Positions 1 to 7,379 of a DNA stretch of 36,654 nucleotides are shown here, piece after piece. The notes under the pieces were generated by a model. That model made no database searches. It had not been told where the DNA came from and saw only the letters and a list, made by a program, of their open reading frames with translations. The stretch comes from Clostridiales bacterium (GTDB lineage: Bacteria > Bacillota > Clostridia > Peptostreptococcales > Anaerovoracaceae), in the NCBI GenBank assembly GCA_012841165.1, contig DUVF01000066.1, forward strand, positions 1-36,654, read 5' to 3'. Every line of letters begins with the position of its first letter. Within the stretch, counting starts at the first letter, position 1. The translations under genes were made by a program, and so were the position numbers.

Positions 1-127
1 AGATAACATCGAGATGGAGATCAGCCTGATTACGCCGATCGCGATCGAAGAGGGACTGCGCTTCGCGATCCGCGAAGGCGGCCGGACAGTCGGCGCGGGC
101 GTTGTTGCCAGCATCATCAAGGGCTAA
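1..127 (+). CDS. tuf: Elongation factor Tu, C-terminal end (partial)
   Basis: Only the last 41 codons are inside the window; the reading frame begins at base 2 and stops at TAA 125-127. The peptide ends in [20 protein letters not shown] followed by ASIIKG, the conserved end of domain 3 of EF-Tu, the GTPase that delivers aminoacyl-tRNA to the ribosome. In Firmicutes tuf normally closes the rpsL-rpsG-fusA-tuf cluster just upstream of the S10 operon, which matches its place here. A hairpin terminator follows at 156-194. Confidence 0.96.
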   Translation, partial: DNIEMEISLITPIAIEEGLRFAIREGGRTVGAGVVASIIKG

Positions 128-155
128 ATACAAGCGCATTATATAGCAATGTCAT

Positions 156-194
156 AAAAGCGAGTACCGGAAGTTAGCATCGGGCTCGCTTTTT
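156..194 (+). terminator. Rho-independent terminator after tuf
   Basis: AAAAGCGAG (156-164) pairs with CTCGCTTTT (185-193), with a further possible CCG/CGG pairing inside. The 3' arm ends in a run of five T. It lies 28 nt after the tuf stop, so it probably ends the str-operon transcript. Confidence 0.85.
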
Positions 195-276
195 ATAACG
201 CAAATGCCATTTAGTATCAGCTTTGCCGGCGGGTGATCTACTAAAATTTTGCCGACGAATGAGCAGCTTTTCGACC

Positions 277-305
277 TTGCGCTCTGCCTGGAAAACGAGT
301 ATTAT
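277..305 (+). promoter_or_regulatory. Sigma-A-type promoter for the phosphate transporter gene
   Basis: TTGCGC (277-282), a 17-nt spacer and TATTAT (300-305) make a plausible housekeeping promoter about 50 nt upstream of the transporter start codon. The rest of the 226-nt gap between tuf and this gene holds only the tuf terminator and no ORF I would accept. Confidence 0.6.
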
Positions 306-353
306 TAAAGACGGTGTAAAATCGGTGTAAACATGTTGTAAAGTGGGGGTATC

Positions 354-1412
354 ATGGCTGGCTCAATATCGTTGGACTTGTTTTTGAGCAACCTGGCGAC
401 AAATCCGGCTTTGGCGGTGACCGTTGTTTTGGTTCTGGCAGTCATTTTGGTAAATGGCTGGACAGATGCACCAAATGCCATTGCTACTTGTGTATCAACC
501 CGCGCCCTGGATCCCAAAAGAGCGATCCTGATGGCTGCGGTTTTTAATTTCCTGGGTGTTTTCGTGATGACACTGTTCAATGCGACGGTTGCTCAGACGA
601 TTTACAGGATGGTCGATTTTGGAGGCGACCCCCGGGAGGCCCTGCTGGCTCTGTGTGCAGCCTTGTTTGCCATCGTCATCTGGGCAACCGGGGCGTGGTA
701 CTTCGGAATCCCGACAAGCGAGAGCCATGCCTTGATCGCCGGCATATCCGGCGCGGCGATCGCCCTGCAAGGCGGTTTCAATGGCATCAATCCGGAAGAG
801 TGGGTAAAAGTGCTGTACGGATTAATTATGTCAACCGGACTCGGATTTGGCTTGGGCTGGCTGATCGTTAAACTTATTGGTTATGGTTGCCGCAATATAG
901 ACCGCAGAAAGACCTTTGGCATATTCAAAAATGCACAGATCGGAGCCGCTGCCGGAATGGCTTTTATGCATGGCGCTCAGGATGGTCAAAAATTCATGGG
1001 CGTTTTCATGCTGGGCGTTTTCCTGGCACAGCACGATGCGGCGGCCTTTCAGTTTGTGATTCCTCTGTGGCTGATGATACTTTGCTCGTTCGTCATGGCT
1101 CTGGGAACATCTATTGGCGGCTATCGCATCATCAAGTCGGTCGGTATGGACATGGTGAAACTTGAAAAGTATCAGGGTTTCTCTGCCGATCTGGCAGCTG
1201 TCATCTGCCTATTTCTGTCTTCTTCTTTTGGAATCCCGGTGAGCACGACACACACCAAGACGACGGCGATCATGGGAGTAGGGGCAGCCAAACGTTTATC
1301 TTGTGTAAACTGGGGGATCGTCCGTGAAATGGTATTGACTTGGATACTTACCTTTCCTGGTTGCGGGTTGATTGGCTTTCTGATGGCGTTTATATTCATG
1401 CGGGTGTTCTAA
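354..1412 (+). CDS. pit: PiT-family inorganic phosphate transporter
   Basis: A 352-residue polytopic membrane protein of the PiT family, which moves inorganic (metal-complexed) phosphate in symport with a cation across the cytoplasmic membrane. The two family signatures are visible: GWTDAPNAIATCVSTRA near residues 35-51 and GIPVSTTHTKTTAIMGVG near residues 297-314. A related internal repeat reads GIPTSESHALIAGISGAAIA. Long hydrophobic stretches account for roughly nine or ten membrane spans. The length fits the short bacterial forms. The ribosome-binding site is a weak G run (345-349). The DUF47 partner gene starts 22 nt downstream, the usual two-gene arrangement. The substrate is inferred from the family; phosphate is much more likely than sulfate. 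Confidence 0.93.
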   Translation: MAGSISLDLFLSNLATNPALAVTVVLVLAVILVNGWTDAPNAIATCVSTRALDPKRAILMAAVFNFLGVFVMTLFNATVAQTIYRMVDFGGDPREALLALCAALFAIVIWATGAWYFGIPTSESHALIAGISGAAIALQGGFNGINPEEWVKVLYGLIMSTGLGFGLGWLIVKLIGYGCRNIDRRKTFGIFKNAQIGAAAGMAFMHGAQDGQKFMGVFMLGVFLAQHDAAAFQFVIPLWLMILCSFVMALGTSIGGYRIIKSVGMDMVKLEKYQGFSADLAAVICLFLSSSFGIPVSTTHTKTTAIMGVGAAKRLSCVNWGIVREMVLTWILTFPGCGLIGFLMAFIFMRVF

Positions 1413-1434
1413 AGCCCGGAACGGAGGTCTTGTT

Positions 1435-2055
1435 ATGTCGAGCAGAGACGCATATTATTTTGATACATTTGTTGAACTGATCGATTATGCCTGCATGGCG
1501 TCTGGTTTTCTGATTAAAGTCATTCAGAATTATGATCCGGAAAATCTGGCTGCTTGGATGAAAGACATGCATAAGATCGAACATGATTGCGACTTGAAAA
1601 AACACGCCATGATCGAAAAACTTTCCAAAGAGTTCATCACGCCGATCGAGCGGGAAGACATCATGGAACTAGCGCATTTGATCGACGAGGTGACCGATTC
1701 GATCGAAGATGTTCTGATGCGTTTTTATATGTACAATATCCGCACCTTGCGGCCGGAAGCCCTGGTCATGGCCAAGGTCATCCAGCAATGCTGCACGGCG
1801 CTTAAAGAGGCGATGGGAGAGTTTGCTAATTTCCGTAAATCAAAGACTCTGCACCAGCTGATTATAGAAGTGAACCGGCTGGAAGAGGACGGCGACCGCC
1901 ACTACACCGAAGCCACCCGCGCGCTGTACACGAGCGGCGCCAGCCCGGTGGAGATCAGCGCCTGGACGCACATCTTCCACTTCCTCGAAAAGTGCTGCGA
2001 TGCCTGCGAGAATGTATCGGATGTGGTTGAAAGCGTCATGATGAAAAATTCCTGA
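1435..2055 (+). CDS. DUF47 / PhoU-like accessory protein of the phosphate transporter
   Basis: A 206-residue, mostly helical, charged protein of the DUF47 family (TIGR00153 type), related in fold to PhoU. It has regularly spaced acidic and histidine residues, such as IEHDCD, REDIMELAHLIDEVTDSIEDV and RLEEDGDRHYTEA, typical of the metal-binding three-helix repeats of PhoU-like proteins. Members are usually encoded beside a PiT transporter and are thought to modulate it, as seen here with a 22-nt gap and a CGGAGG ribosome-binding site. It is cytoplasmic, with no signal peptide. The exact regulatory role is inferred from context. A strong terminator at 2142-2174 ends this two-gene unit. Confidence 0.9.
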   Translation: MSSRDAYYFDTFVELIDYACMASGFLIKVIQNYDPENLAAWMKDMHKIEHDCDLKKHAMIEKLSKEFITPIEREDIMELAHLIDEVTDSIEDVLMRFYMYNIRTLRPEALVMAKVIQQCCTALKEAMGEFANFRKSKTLHQLIIEVNRLEEDGDRHYTEATRALYTSGASPVEISAWTHIFHFLEKCCDACENVSDVVESVMMKNS

Positions 2056-2113
2056 TTACACCCGACCGAAGGCCCGATATCCAATAGAAAATGCGTCATA
2101 TGTATCAGAAAAT

Positions 2114-2132
2114 GAGACACACGGCTGCGTGT
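2114..2132 (+). repeat. 19-bp direct repeat, copy 1
   Basis: GAGACACACGGCTGCGTGT, identical to 2404-2422 and in the same orientation. Its core ACACG-GCTG-CGTGT is a 5-bp inverted repeat with a 4-nt centre. This copy lies just before the terminator of the phosphate operon and about 90 bp upstream of the S10 -35 box. The function is unknown. Confidence 0.85.
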
Positions 2133-2141
2133 TAGAAGGGC

Positions 2142-2174
2142 GGCGGGAAATAACGTTGAAATTCCCGCCTTTTT
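2142..2174 (+). terminator. Rho-independent terminator after the DUF47 gene
   Basis: GGCGGGAA (2142-2149) pairs with TTCCCGCC (2162-2169) over a 12-nt loop, followed directly by TTTTT (2170-2174). The stem is GC-rich and perfect. It should separate the pit-DUF47 transcript from the S10 operon. Confidence 0.93.
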
Positions 2175-2203
2175 CTTGCGAAAAAATCTTGTTTTTTCGC
2201 AAG
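2175..2203 (+). repeat. Perfect A/T-rich 12-bp inverted repeat
   Basis: CTTGCGAAAAAA (2175-2186), a 5-nt loop TCTTG and TTTTTTCGCAAG (2192-2203). The arms are fully complementary. It begins at the last base of the terminator T-tract and ends 17 nt before the S10 -35 box. It could be a second terminator, in particular for antisense transcription, or a protein-binding or A-tract element upstream of the promoter. Confidence 0.8.
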
Positions 2204-2220
2204 AAAGTTGAGAAAAAGTC

Positions 2221-2249
2221 TTGCAATCTAAAAAGCCCTGCTATATACT
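2221..2249 (+). promoter_or_regulatory. Promoter of the S10-spc-alpha superoperon
   Basis: TTGCAA (2221-2226), a 17-nt spacer and TATACT (2244-2249). Both hexamers are near consensus and the spacing is ideal. An A-rich tract (2208-2217) lies upstream. Transcription would start near 2256 and leave a leader of about 230 nt before rpsJ. No other comparable promoter is obvious inside the 15-kb gene cluster. Confidence 0.85.
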
Positions 2250-2345
2250 GTAAAAGCTTGCGATTGCGGCTGTTCTTTAATTGCGGCTTCAAACGCCGGA
2301 TATAGCGGGAAGTTACCGGGCTATCGGAGAATTTCCGCCGAAGAG

Positions 2346-2366
2346 TGCTCCCTCATGAAGGGAGCA
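2346..2366 (+). other. Hairpin in the S10 operon leader
   Basis: TGCTCCCT (2346-2353), loop CATGA, then AGGGAGCA (2359-2366): a perfect 8-bp stem in the untranslated leader. It is not followed by a T-run, so it is not a terminator by itself. Upstream, ATAGC and GCTAT (about 2300-2325) can also pair, so the leader is structured over much of its length. Confidence 0.7.
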
Positions 2367-2403
2367 AGGGGATTTTGCAGGATATGGTATGCGCCTGAAT
2401 CAC

Positions 2404-2422
2404 GAGACACACGGCTGCGTGT
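2404..2422 (+). repeat. 19-bp direct repeat, copy 2
   Basis: Identical to 2114-2132. This copy lies inside the S10 leader transcript, 62 nt before the rpsJ start codon. The two copies sit on either side of the promoter, 290 bp apart. Confidence 0.85.
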
Positions 2423-2484
2423 ATGCGGGATCCCCCGTACAGGAATAGCGAAAACGTACGAAAACATTTTCAGGAGGAAAGTTA

Positions 2485-2793
2485 ATGAGCACACAGAAGA
2501 TCCGCATCAAACTGAAAGCCTATGATCACAAATCGCTCGACCAGTCGGCTGCCCGCATCGTTGATACAGCCAAGAAGACCGGCGCCGATGTTTCCGGTCC
2601 GATCCCTTTGCCGACCGAGAAACAGGTGGTCACCATCCTGCGCGCTGTCCACAAATATAAAGACAGCCGTGAACAATTTGAACAGCGGACGCACAAGCGT
2701 CTGATCGATATCCTGTCGCCGACTTCAAAGACCATCGACGCCCTCATGCGGCTGGACATGCCGGCCGGCGTCGACATTGAGATAAAGCTGTAG
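2485..2793 (+). CDS. rpsJ: 30S ribosomal protein S10
   Basis: A 102-residue protein matching the S10 family along its whole length: it begins [20 protein letters not shown] and ends in the conserved [19 protein letters not shown]10 sits in the head of the small subunit, and with NusB it also takes part in antitermination complexes. It is the first gene of the superoperon, with AGGAGG 7 nt before the ATG. It is followed by an unusually long 92-nt gap containing a stem-loop. Confidence 0.99.
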   Translation: MSTQKIRIKLKAYDHKSLDQSAARIVDTAKKTGADVSGPIPLPTEKQVVTILRAVHKYKDSREQFEQRTHKRLIDILSPTSKTIDALMRLDMPAGVDIEIKL

Positions 2794-2831
2794 GAAGAGA
2801 AGAGGCAAGAATGCCGCTGGAGTCTTAGAAT

Positions 2832-2858
2832 GATTGACCGGCCAAGGCCGGAGCAATC
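2832..2858 (+). other. Stem-loop in the rpsJ-rplC gap
   Basis: GATTG (2832-2836) pairs with CAATC (2854-2858), and inside it CCGGC pairs with GCCGG around a CAAG loop (2838-2851). This gives about ten base pairs with one small internal mismatch. No T-run follows. It lies about 10 nt upstream of the weak rplC ribosome-binding site (AGGGAG), so it could affect mRNA processing or L3 translation. Confidence 0.65.
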
Positions 2859-2885
2859 CGCTGTAAGAAGGGAGAAAGTCATTTC

Positions 2886-3527
2886 ATGAAAACCATTTTA
2901 GGCAAGAAAATCGGCATGACGCAGGTTTTTTCAGAAAACGGCAAAGCCATTCCGGTAACAGTCATTGAGGCCGGCCCGGTCGTGGTGACGCAGGTCAAAA
3001 CGGTCGAAACCGACGGCTATGCGGCTGTCCAGATTGGCTATCAGGATTTAAAGGAACAGCGGGCGAACAAACCGACCAAGGGTCACTTTGCCAAATGGCA
3101 GGTTCCGCTGAAAAAATACCTTCAGGAAATCCGCTTGGACGAGGGTGAAAGCTACGAAGCCGGCCAGGAGATCACCGTCGCCGACTTCGAGATTGGCAAG
3201 AAGCTGGATATCACCGGGACATCAAAGGGCAAAGGCACTCAGGGCATCATTAAGCGCTGGGGACAAGGTCGCGGCCCGATGAGTCACGGTTCCAAGCATC
3301 ATCGCTTGGCCGGCGCCCTGGCTGGCAGCGCCAATCCGGGAAGAGTATTCAAAGGCAATAGATCAGCCGGGCGGATGGGCCGTGATACGGTTACCGTGCA
3401 GAATGTTGAATTAGTAAAAACCCTGCCCGATCGCAACATCATGCTGGTTAAAGGCGCCGTTCCGGGGCCCAAAGGCGGACTCGTCCGTATCCAGTACGCG
3501 GTCAAGAGCAAGGATGCTCAAAAATAG
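2886..3527 (+). CDS. rplC: 50S ribosomal protein L3
   Basis: A 213-residue protein starting MKTILGKKIGMTQVFSENGK, the family start. It contains the conserved loop WGQGRGPMSHGSKHHRLAGA, which reaches toward the peptidyl transferase centre, followed by the G-rich stretch SANPGRVFKGNRSAGRMG. L3 is one of the two proteins that initiate 50S assembly. Its ribosome-binding site (AGGGAGAAAG) is weaker than those of its neighbours and follows the stem-loop at 2832-2858. rplD follows after 26 nt. The length is normal for bacteria. Confidence 0.99.
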   Translation: MKTILGKKIGMTQVFSENGKAIPVTVIEAGPVVVTQVKTVETDGYAAVQIGYQDLKEQRANKPTKGHFAKWQVPLKKYLQEIRLDEGESYEAGQEITVADFEIGKKLDITGTSKGKGTQGIIKRWGQGRGPMSHGSKHHRLAGALAGSANPGRVFKGNRSAGRMGRDTVTVQNVELVKTLPDRNIMLVKGAVPGPKGGLVRIQYAVKSKDAQK

Positions 3528-3553
3528 AGACGGAGCAGAAAGGAGGAAGACAA

Positions 3554-4177
3554 ATGGCACAGGTCACAATGCTCAAAATGGACGGCAGTGAAGCCGGCAC
3601 CATTGAGCTGAAAGATGAAATCTTCGGAATCGAAGTCAATCAATATGCAGTTCATGCGGTTGTGAAAAACTATCTGGCAAATCAGCGCCAGGGGACTCAA
3701 TCCGCCAAGACTCGCGCCGAAGTGCGCGGCGGCGGCAGAAAACCCTTCCGGCAGAAAGGCACCGGCCGTGCCCGGCAAGGCAGCCGGACATCCCCCAGCC
3801 ATATCGGCGGCGGCGTCGTGTTTGCCCCCAAGCCGCGCGACTACCGTTACTCCCTGCCCCGGAAACTCCGTCGGTTGGCCATGAAATCGGCGCTTTCAGC
3901 TAAAGTCGAAGGCAAAGATGTTATTGTTTTAGAGACATTGTCGTTTGACAAGCCTAAAACCAAAGAAATGCTCGACTTGCTGCAGAAGATTAAAGCAGCC
4001 AAGAAAGCCCTGATCATTACCGACATCAAGAATGATAATGTCATTCTTTCGACAGCAAATATACCCGGCGTCAAGACGACCATGGTCGGTGAAATGAATG
4101 TCTACGACATCGTCAATCATCAGAGCCTGATCGTAACTAAAGAAGCCGTCAACCGCATCGAGGAGGTGTATTCCTAA
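3554..4177 (+). CDS. rplD: 50S ribosomal protein L4
   Basis: A 207-residue protein with the L4 hallmark basic loop around residues 45-95 ([20 protein letters not shown], then [20 protein letters not shown]). This extended loop lines the exit tunnel next to L22. In enterobacteria L4 represses its own S10 operon by acting on the leader; whether it does so here is unknown, although a structured leader exists. AAAGGAGG precedes the ATG. The stop codon TAA shares one base with the ATG of rplW (TAATG), which suggests translational coupling. Confidence 0.99.
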   Translation: MAQVTMLKMDGSEAGTIELKDEIFGIEVNQYAVHAVVKNYLANQRQGTQSAKTRAEVRGGGRKPFRQKGTGRARQGSRTSPSHIGGGVVFAPKPRDYRYSLPRKLRRLAMKSALSAKVEGKDVIVLETLSFDKPKTKEMLDLLQKIKAAKKALIITDIKNDNVILSTANIPGVKTTMVGEMNVYDIVNHQSLIVTKEAVNRIEEVYS

Positions 4178-4467
4178 TGAGCAGCCCCTACGACATCATC
4201 CTGAAACCGGTCATCACCGAGCGCAGCATGGATGAAGCCGCAAACAAGCGTTACACCTTCAAGGTGGCGCCATCGGCGAACAAAACGCAGGTCAAACAGG
4301 CGCTTGAAGAGATCTTCGGCGTCGATATTGAAAAAGTCAACATAATGAATCAAAAAGGCAAACTCAAGAGAATGGGGCGGAATATCGGCCGCACCGCGGC
4401 TTCCAAGAAGGCCATCGTCATACTTACCGAAAAGAGTAAGGAAATTGAGTTCTTCAAGGGTCTGTAA
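4177..4467 (+). CDS. rplW: 50S ribosomal protein L23
   Basis: A 96-residue protein beginning [20 protein letters not shown], with the typical KPVITE signature and the later stretch [21 protein letters not shown]23 binds domain III of 23S rRNA at the tunnel exit and is the docking site for trigger factor and SRP. It overlaps rplD by one nucleotide and has a GAGGTG ribosome-binding site inside the end of rplD. The length is normal for a bacterial L23. Confidence 0.99.
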   Translation: MSSPYDIILKPVITERSMDEAANKRYTFKVAPSANKTQVKQALEEIFGVDIEKVNIMNQKGKLKRMGRNIGRTAASKKAIVILTEKSKEIEFFKGL

Positions 4468-4481
4468 GGAGGTAACGCAGC

Positions 4482-5315
4482 ATGGGAATCAAACATTATA
4501 AACCGGTTACTCCGGGGCTTCGGGGCATGACGGTGCCTACATTTGAAGAGATTACCACCGATACTCCGGAAAAATCCCTCACTGTTACTTTGAAAAAATA
4601 TTCCGGTCGGAATGCCAGCGGCCGGATCACCGTTCGCCATAGAGGCGGCGGATATCGCAGAAAATATCGCATTATAGATTTCAAGCGCAACAAGGACGGC
4701 GTTCCCGGCAAGGTCGCAGCGATAGAGTATGATCCAAACCGGAGCGCCTACATCGCCCTTATCTTCTATGCTGATGGTGATAAGCGCTATATTATCGCGC
4801 CGAACAAGCTGAAGGTCGGTGACACCGTCGTCTCCGGACCGGATGCGGATATTCAGGTCGGCAATGCCCTGCCGGTCGCCAACATTCCGGTCGGTACTAT
4901 CATTCACTGCATCGAGCTGAAAGCCGGCAAAGGTGCTCAGATGGTTCGTTCGGCCGGCAACGGCGCGCAGCTGATGGCCAAGGAAGGTAATTATGCAACC
5001 ATCCGTCTGCCATCCGGTGAAGTCCGCAAAATCCGTATGGAGTGCCGGGCTACCATCGGCGAAGTCGGCAATCATGACCATGAAAATATCAACATCGGCA
5101 AAGCCGGACGGAAACGTCACATGGGTTATCGCCCGACGGTCCGTGGCTCAGCCATGAACCCGAACGATCACCCGCATGGCGGCGGCGAAGGTAAGACCGG
5201 CATCGGCCGCGTCAGCCCGGTCACTCCCTGGGGGAAACCGACTCTGGGATACAAAACCAGAAGAAAGAATCGTCGTTCGGAACCATTGATCATCAAGAGA
5301 CGCAACGAGAAGTAA
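4482..5315 (+). CDS. rplB: 50S ribosomal protein L2
   Basis: A 277-residue protein of standard length. It starts [20 protein letters not shown] and has the L2 core [20 protein letters not shown]. The C-terminal segment [19 protein letters not shown] contains the conserved histidine close to the peptidyl transferase centre. L2 is needed for subunit association and tRNA binding. A TAAGGAGG ribosome-binding site overlaps the rplW stop codon, 14 nt upstream. A long antisense frame across this gene has no independent support. Confidence 0.99.
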   Translation: MGIKHYKPVTPGLRGMTVPTFEEITTDTPEKSLTVTLKKYSGRNASGRITVRHRGGGYRRKYRIIDFKRNKDGVPGKVAAIEYDPNRSAYIALIFYADGDKRYIIAPNKLKVGDTVVSGPDADIQVGNALPVANIPVGTIIHCIELKAGKGAQMVRSAGNGAQLMAKEGNYATIRLPSGEVRKIRMECRATIGEVGNHDHENINIGKAGRKRHMGYRPTVRGSAMNPNDHPHGGGEGKTGIGRVSPVTPWGKPTLGYKTRRKNRRSEPLIIKRRNEK

Positions 5316-5336
5316 AGGAAAGGAGGAATCGATTAA

Positions 5337-5621
5337 ATGGGCAGATCACTTAAAAAAGGACCTTTTGTAAACGAAAAGCTGTTGAAATCAATCGACGCCA
5401 TGAACGAGGCGAACGAAAAAAAGGTCATCAAGACCTGGTCCCGGCCATCGACCATCTTTCCGCAGATGGTTGGACATACCATCGCCGTCCATGACGGTAA
5501 AAAACACGTGCCGGTCTATATTACAGAAGATATGGTCGGGCATCGCTTGGGCGAGTTCGCGCCGACCCGCACATACAGAGGACACGCAGCGGACAAATCT
5601 TCGAAAGTCAAGAAAAAGTAA
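5337..5621 (+). CDS. rpsS: 30S ribosomal protein S19
   Basis: A 94-residue protein beginning [20 protein letters not shown]. It has the conserved block [20 protein letters not shown] and the C-terminal [20 protein letters not shown]19 forms a complex with S13 in the head of the small subunit, near the A-site tRNA. AAAGGAGG lies upstream of the ATG. The gaps to rplB and rplV are both 21 nt. Family assignment is unambiguous. Confidence 0.99.
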   Translation: MGRSLKKGPFVNEKLLKSIDAMNEANEKKVIKTWSRPSTIFPQMVGHTIAVHDGKKHVPVYITEDMVGHRLGEFAPTRTYRGHAADKSSKVKKK

Positions 5622-5642
5622 GGGAGAAGGAGGATCTAAGAT

Positions 5643-5978
5643 ATGGAAGCGAAAGCAGTTGCAAAATATGTCAGAATGTCTCCCATTAAGCTGAAACCCG
5701 TGGTTGACTTAGTCCGCGGACAAGATTTGAAAGACGCGCTGAACATCCTCAAATTCACGCCCGGCAAGGGCTCTGTCCTGGTGGAGAAAGTCGTTCAATC
5801 GGCAGCCGCCAATGCGGAAAACAATCATAACATGAATGTCGACAAGCTTTACATCGCTGAAGTCTACGCCCATCAGGGGCCGACTCAGAAACGATGGAGA
5901 GCAGGCGCGCAGGGCCGCGCATCGATTATCCTTAAGAAAAGCAGCCACATTGGTGTCACGCTCAAGGAACGAGAGTAG
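5643..5978 (+). CDS. rplV: 50S ribosomal protein L22
   Basis: A 111-residue protein starting MEAKAVAKYVRMSPIKLKPV, with the L22 pattern RxSPxKxxxVxDLVRG. The long beta hairpin near the C-terminus (QGPTQKRWRAGAQGRASIIL) reaches into the exit tunnel and faces the L4 loop; macrolide resistance mutations often map there. The family usually reads KLRPVVDLVRG; here it is KLKPV. AAGGAGG precedes the ATG. rpsC follows after 12 nt. Confidence 0.99.
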   Translation: MEAKAVAKYVRMSPIKLKPVVDLVRGQDLKDALNILKFTPGKGSVLVEKVVQSAAANAENNHNMNVDKLYIAEVYAHQGPTQKRWRAGAQGRASIILKKSSHIGVTLKERE

Positions 5979-5990
5979 GAGGATTGCTGA

Positions 5991-6920
5991 ATGGGTCAGA
6001 AAGTTAGCCCCCATGGGTTGAGAGTGGGCGTTATCAAAGATTGGAATTCCAAATGGTATGCCGATAAAAAGGATTTTGCCGATTATCTTGTGGAAGACAA
6101 TAAAATACGTGATTTCGTGAAGCGGAAGCTCTACACCGCCGGCGTTTCCAAAGTCCTGATCGAAAGGGCCGCCAACAATGAGGTCCGGGTGACTGTTTTG
6201 ACAGCCCGGCCCGGCATGGTGATAGGCCGTTCCGGAGAAGGCATCAACGAATTGAAAGCAGAGCTGGAGAAGCGAAGCGGCAAGACCGTCAACCTGAACA
6301 TCGTCGAAGTTCGGCGTATCGAATTAGACGCCCAGCTGACCGCTGAAAGCATCGCACAGGCGCTGGAAAAACGTATCTCCTTCCGCCGGGCGATGAAGCA
6401 GGCGATGGGCCGCACCATGAAGGCCGGCGCCAAAGGAATGAAAGTAATGGTTTCCGGCCGCCTGGGCGGAGCGGAAATCGCACGCAGCGAGAAATATAAT
6501 GAAGGGAATGTACCCCTGCATACTTTAAGAGCAGATATCAGATACGGCTTTGCCGAAGCGGATACGCAATACGGCAAGATCGGCGTCAAAGTCTGGATCA
6601 ATCTGGGCGAGATTCTGTCCAAAGAATTGCAAAGCCCGATGCCGGAAGAACCGAAAGCAGATGAGCGCAGCGATCGGAGAAGGCGCTCAGGCGATCGTGA
6701 CCGGCGCAGACGGGATGACAGGTCGGAACGTTCGGATAGAGGCGACCGCAGAGGCGGACCGCGCAGAGGCGAAACCCCTGAACTGCCTAAAGCGGTCAAC
6801 CCGAGAAAGCGGATTCGGCCGGTGACCCAGGCAGCGACTATGCCGGAAGATCCCGAGCCGCAGGCGCCTGAAACAGTTGAAACGCCGCCGGCGACCGAGC
6901 CCCAAAAACAAGAAGATTAG
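5991..6920 (+). CDS. rpsC: 30S ribosomal protein S3 with long charged C-terminal extension
   Basis: Residues 1 to about 215 are a normal S3: start [22 protein letters not shown]-domain [11 protein letters not shown], and the C-terminal domain ending in [12 protein letters not shown]3 forms part of the mRNA entry site and helicase of the 30S subunit. The protein continues to 309 residues, whereas bacterial S3 proteins are mostly about 210-230. The extra 90 or so residues begin with an Arg/Asp/Ser-rich segment ([20 protein letters not shown] and beyond) and end in an acidic, Pro/Glu/Thr-rich tail. The frame stays open into a normal stop, and rplP follows with its own AAGGAGG, so the tail does not look like a sequencing frameshift. 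Extensions on S3 occur in some Firmicutes; the role of this one is unknown. Confidence 0.97.
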   Translation: MGQKVSPHGLRVGVIKDWNSKWYADKKDFADYLVEDNKIRDFVKRKLYTAGVSKVLIERAANNEVRVTVLTARPGMVIGRSGEGINELKAELEKRSGKTVNLNIVEVRRIELDAQLTAESIAQALEKRISFRRAMKQAMGRTMKAGAKGMKVMVSGRLGGAEIARSEKYNEGNVPLHTLRADIRYGFAEADTQYGKIGVKVWINLGEILSKELQSPMPEEPKADERSDRRRRSGDRDRRRRDDRSERSDRGDRRGGPRRGETPELPKAVNPRKRIRPVTQAATMPEDPEPQAPETVETPPATEPQKQED

Positions 6921-6944
6921 GAGCATGAAAGGAGGAACGGAACG

Positions 6945-7379
6945 ATGTTAATGCCCAAACGCGTCAAACGTCGTCGTGTCCATAGAGGAAGAATGAAAGG
7001 TGTTGCCACTAAAGGCAATACCATAACCTACGGCACCTATGGTCTGGTCACAGAAGATTGCGGCTGGATCACCTCGAATCAGATCGAGGCAGCCCGTATC
7101 GCCATGACCCGGTCGATCAAACGTGGCGGTAAAGTTTACATCAAGATTTTTCCGCACAAGCCGGTGACCAAGAAACCTGCCGAAGTCCGGATGGGTTCCG
7201 GTAAAGGTGCTCCCGAATTTTGGGTAGCGGTTGTCAAGCCGGGCCGCGTAATGTTCGAGATCGAAGGTGTACCCGAAGATAAAGCCAGAGAAGCCATGCG
7301 CTTGGCAGCCCATAAACTGCCTGTCAGATGCAAATTCACTGTCAAGGGACAGACCTTAGCAGAGGGTGGTGAAGCGTAA
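6945..7379 (+). CDS. rplP: 50S ribosomal protein L16
   Basis: A 144-residue protein. The ATG at 6945 is chosen because GGAGG (6931-6935) lies 9 nt upstream and the start [20 protein letters not shown] matches the family's ML-PKR beginning; a second ATG at 6951 is 15 nt away. The conserved [19 protein letters not shown] is present. L16 helps position tRNA in the A and P sites of the large subunit. Its TAA overlaps the ATG of rpmC by one base. Confidence 0.99.
   Translation: MLMPKRVKRRRVHRGRMKGVATKGNTITYGTYGLVTEDCGWITSNQIEAARIAMTRSIKRGGKVYIKIFPHKPVTKKPAEVRMGSGKGAPEFWVAVVKPGRVMFEIEGVPEDKAREAMRLAAHKLPVRCKFTVKGQTLAEGGEA

Larger units (their letters stand above)
2056..2484 (+). other. 429-nt non-coding region between the phosphate genes and the S10 operon
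   Basis: No convincing ORF is present. In order it holds: one copy of a 19-bp repeat (2114-2132), a terminator (2142-2174), an A/T-rich perfect hairpin (2175-2203), the S10 promoter (2221-2249) and a leader of about 230 nt. The leader contains a short direct repeat ATTGCGGCT (2263-2271 and 2280-2288), a strong hairpin (2346-2366), the second 19-bp repeat (2404-2422) and the rpsJ ribosome-binding site AGGAGG (2472-2477). Confidence 0.85.

Noticed and set aside
2056-2292. 78-codon minus-strand frame in the pit-rpsJ gap
   Set aside because: It runs across the terminator, inverted repeat and S10 promoter; the product resembles no known protein.
2404-2422. The 19-bp repeats as remains of a CRISPR array or an insertion sequence
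   Set aside because: Only two copies 290 bp apart, with a terminator and promoter between them; no cas gene, transposase or target-site duplication.
4350-5120. 256-codon minus-strand open frame across rplB
   Set aside because: It lies wholly opposite two clear ribosomal protein genes, has no ribosome-binding site or recognisable protein, and is explained by codon bias of the sense genes.
6131-6799. 222-codon minus-strand open frame opposite rpsC
   Set aside because: Arg/Ser-rich low-complexity product produced by the sense strand's Arg/Asp-rich tail; no start signals.
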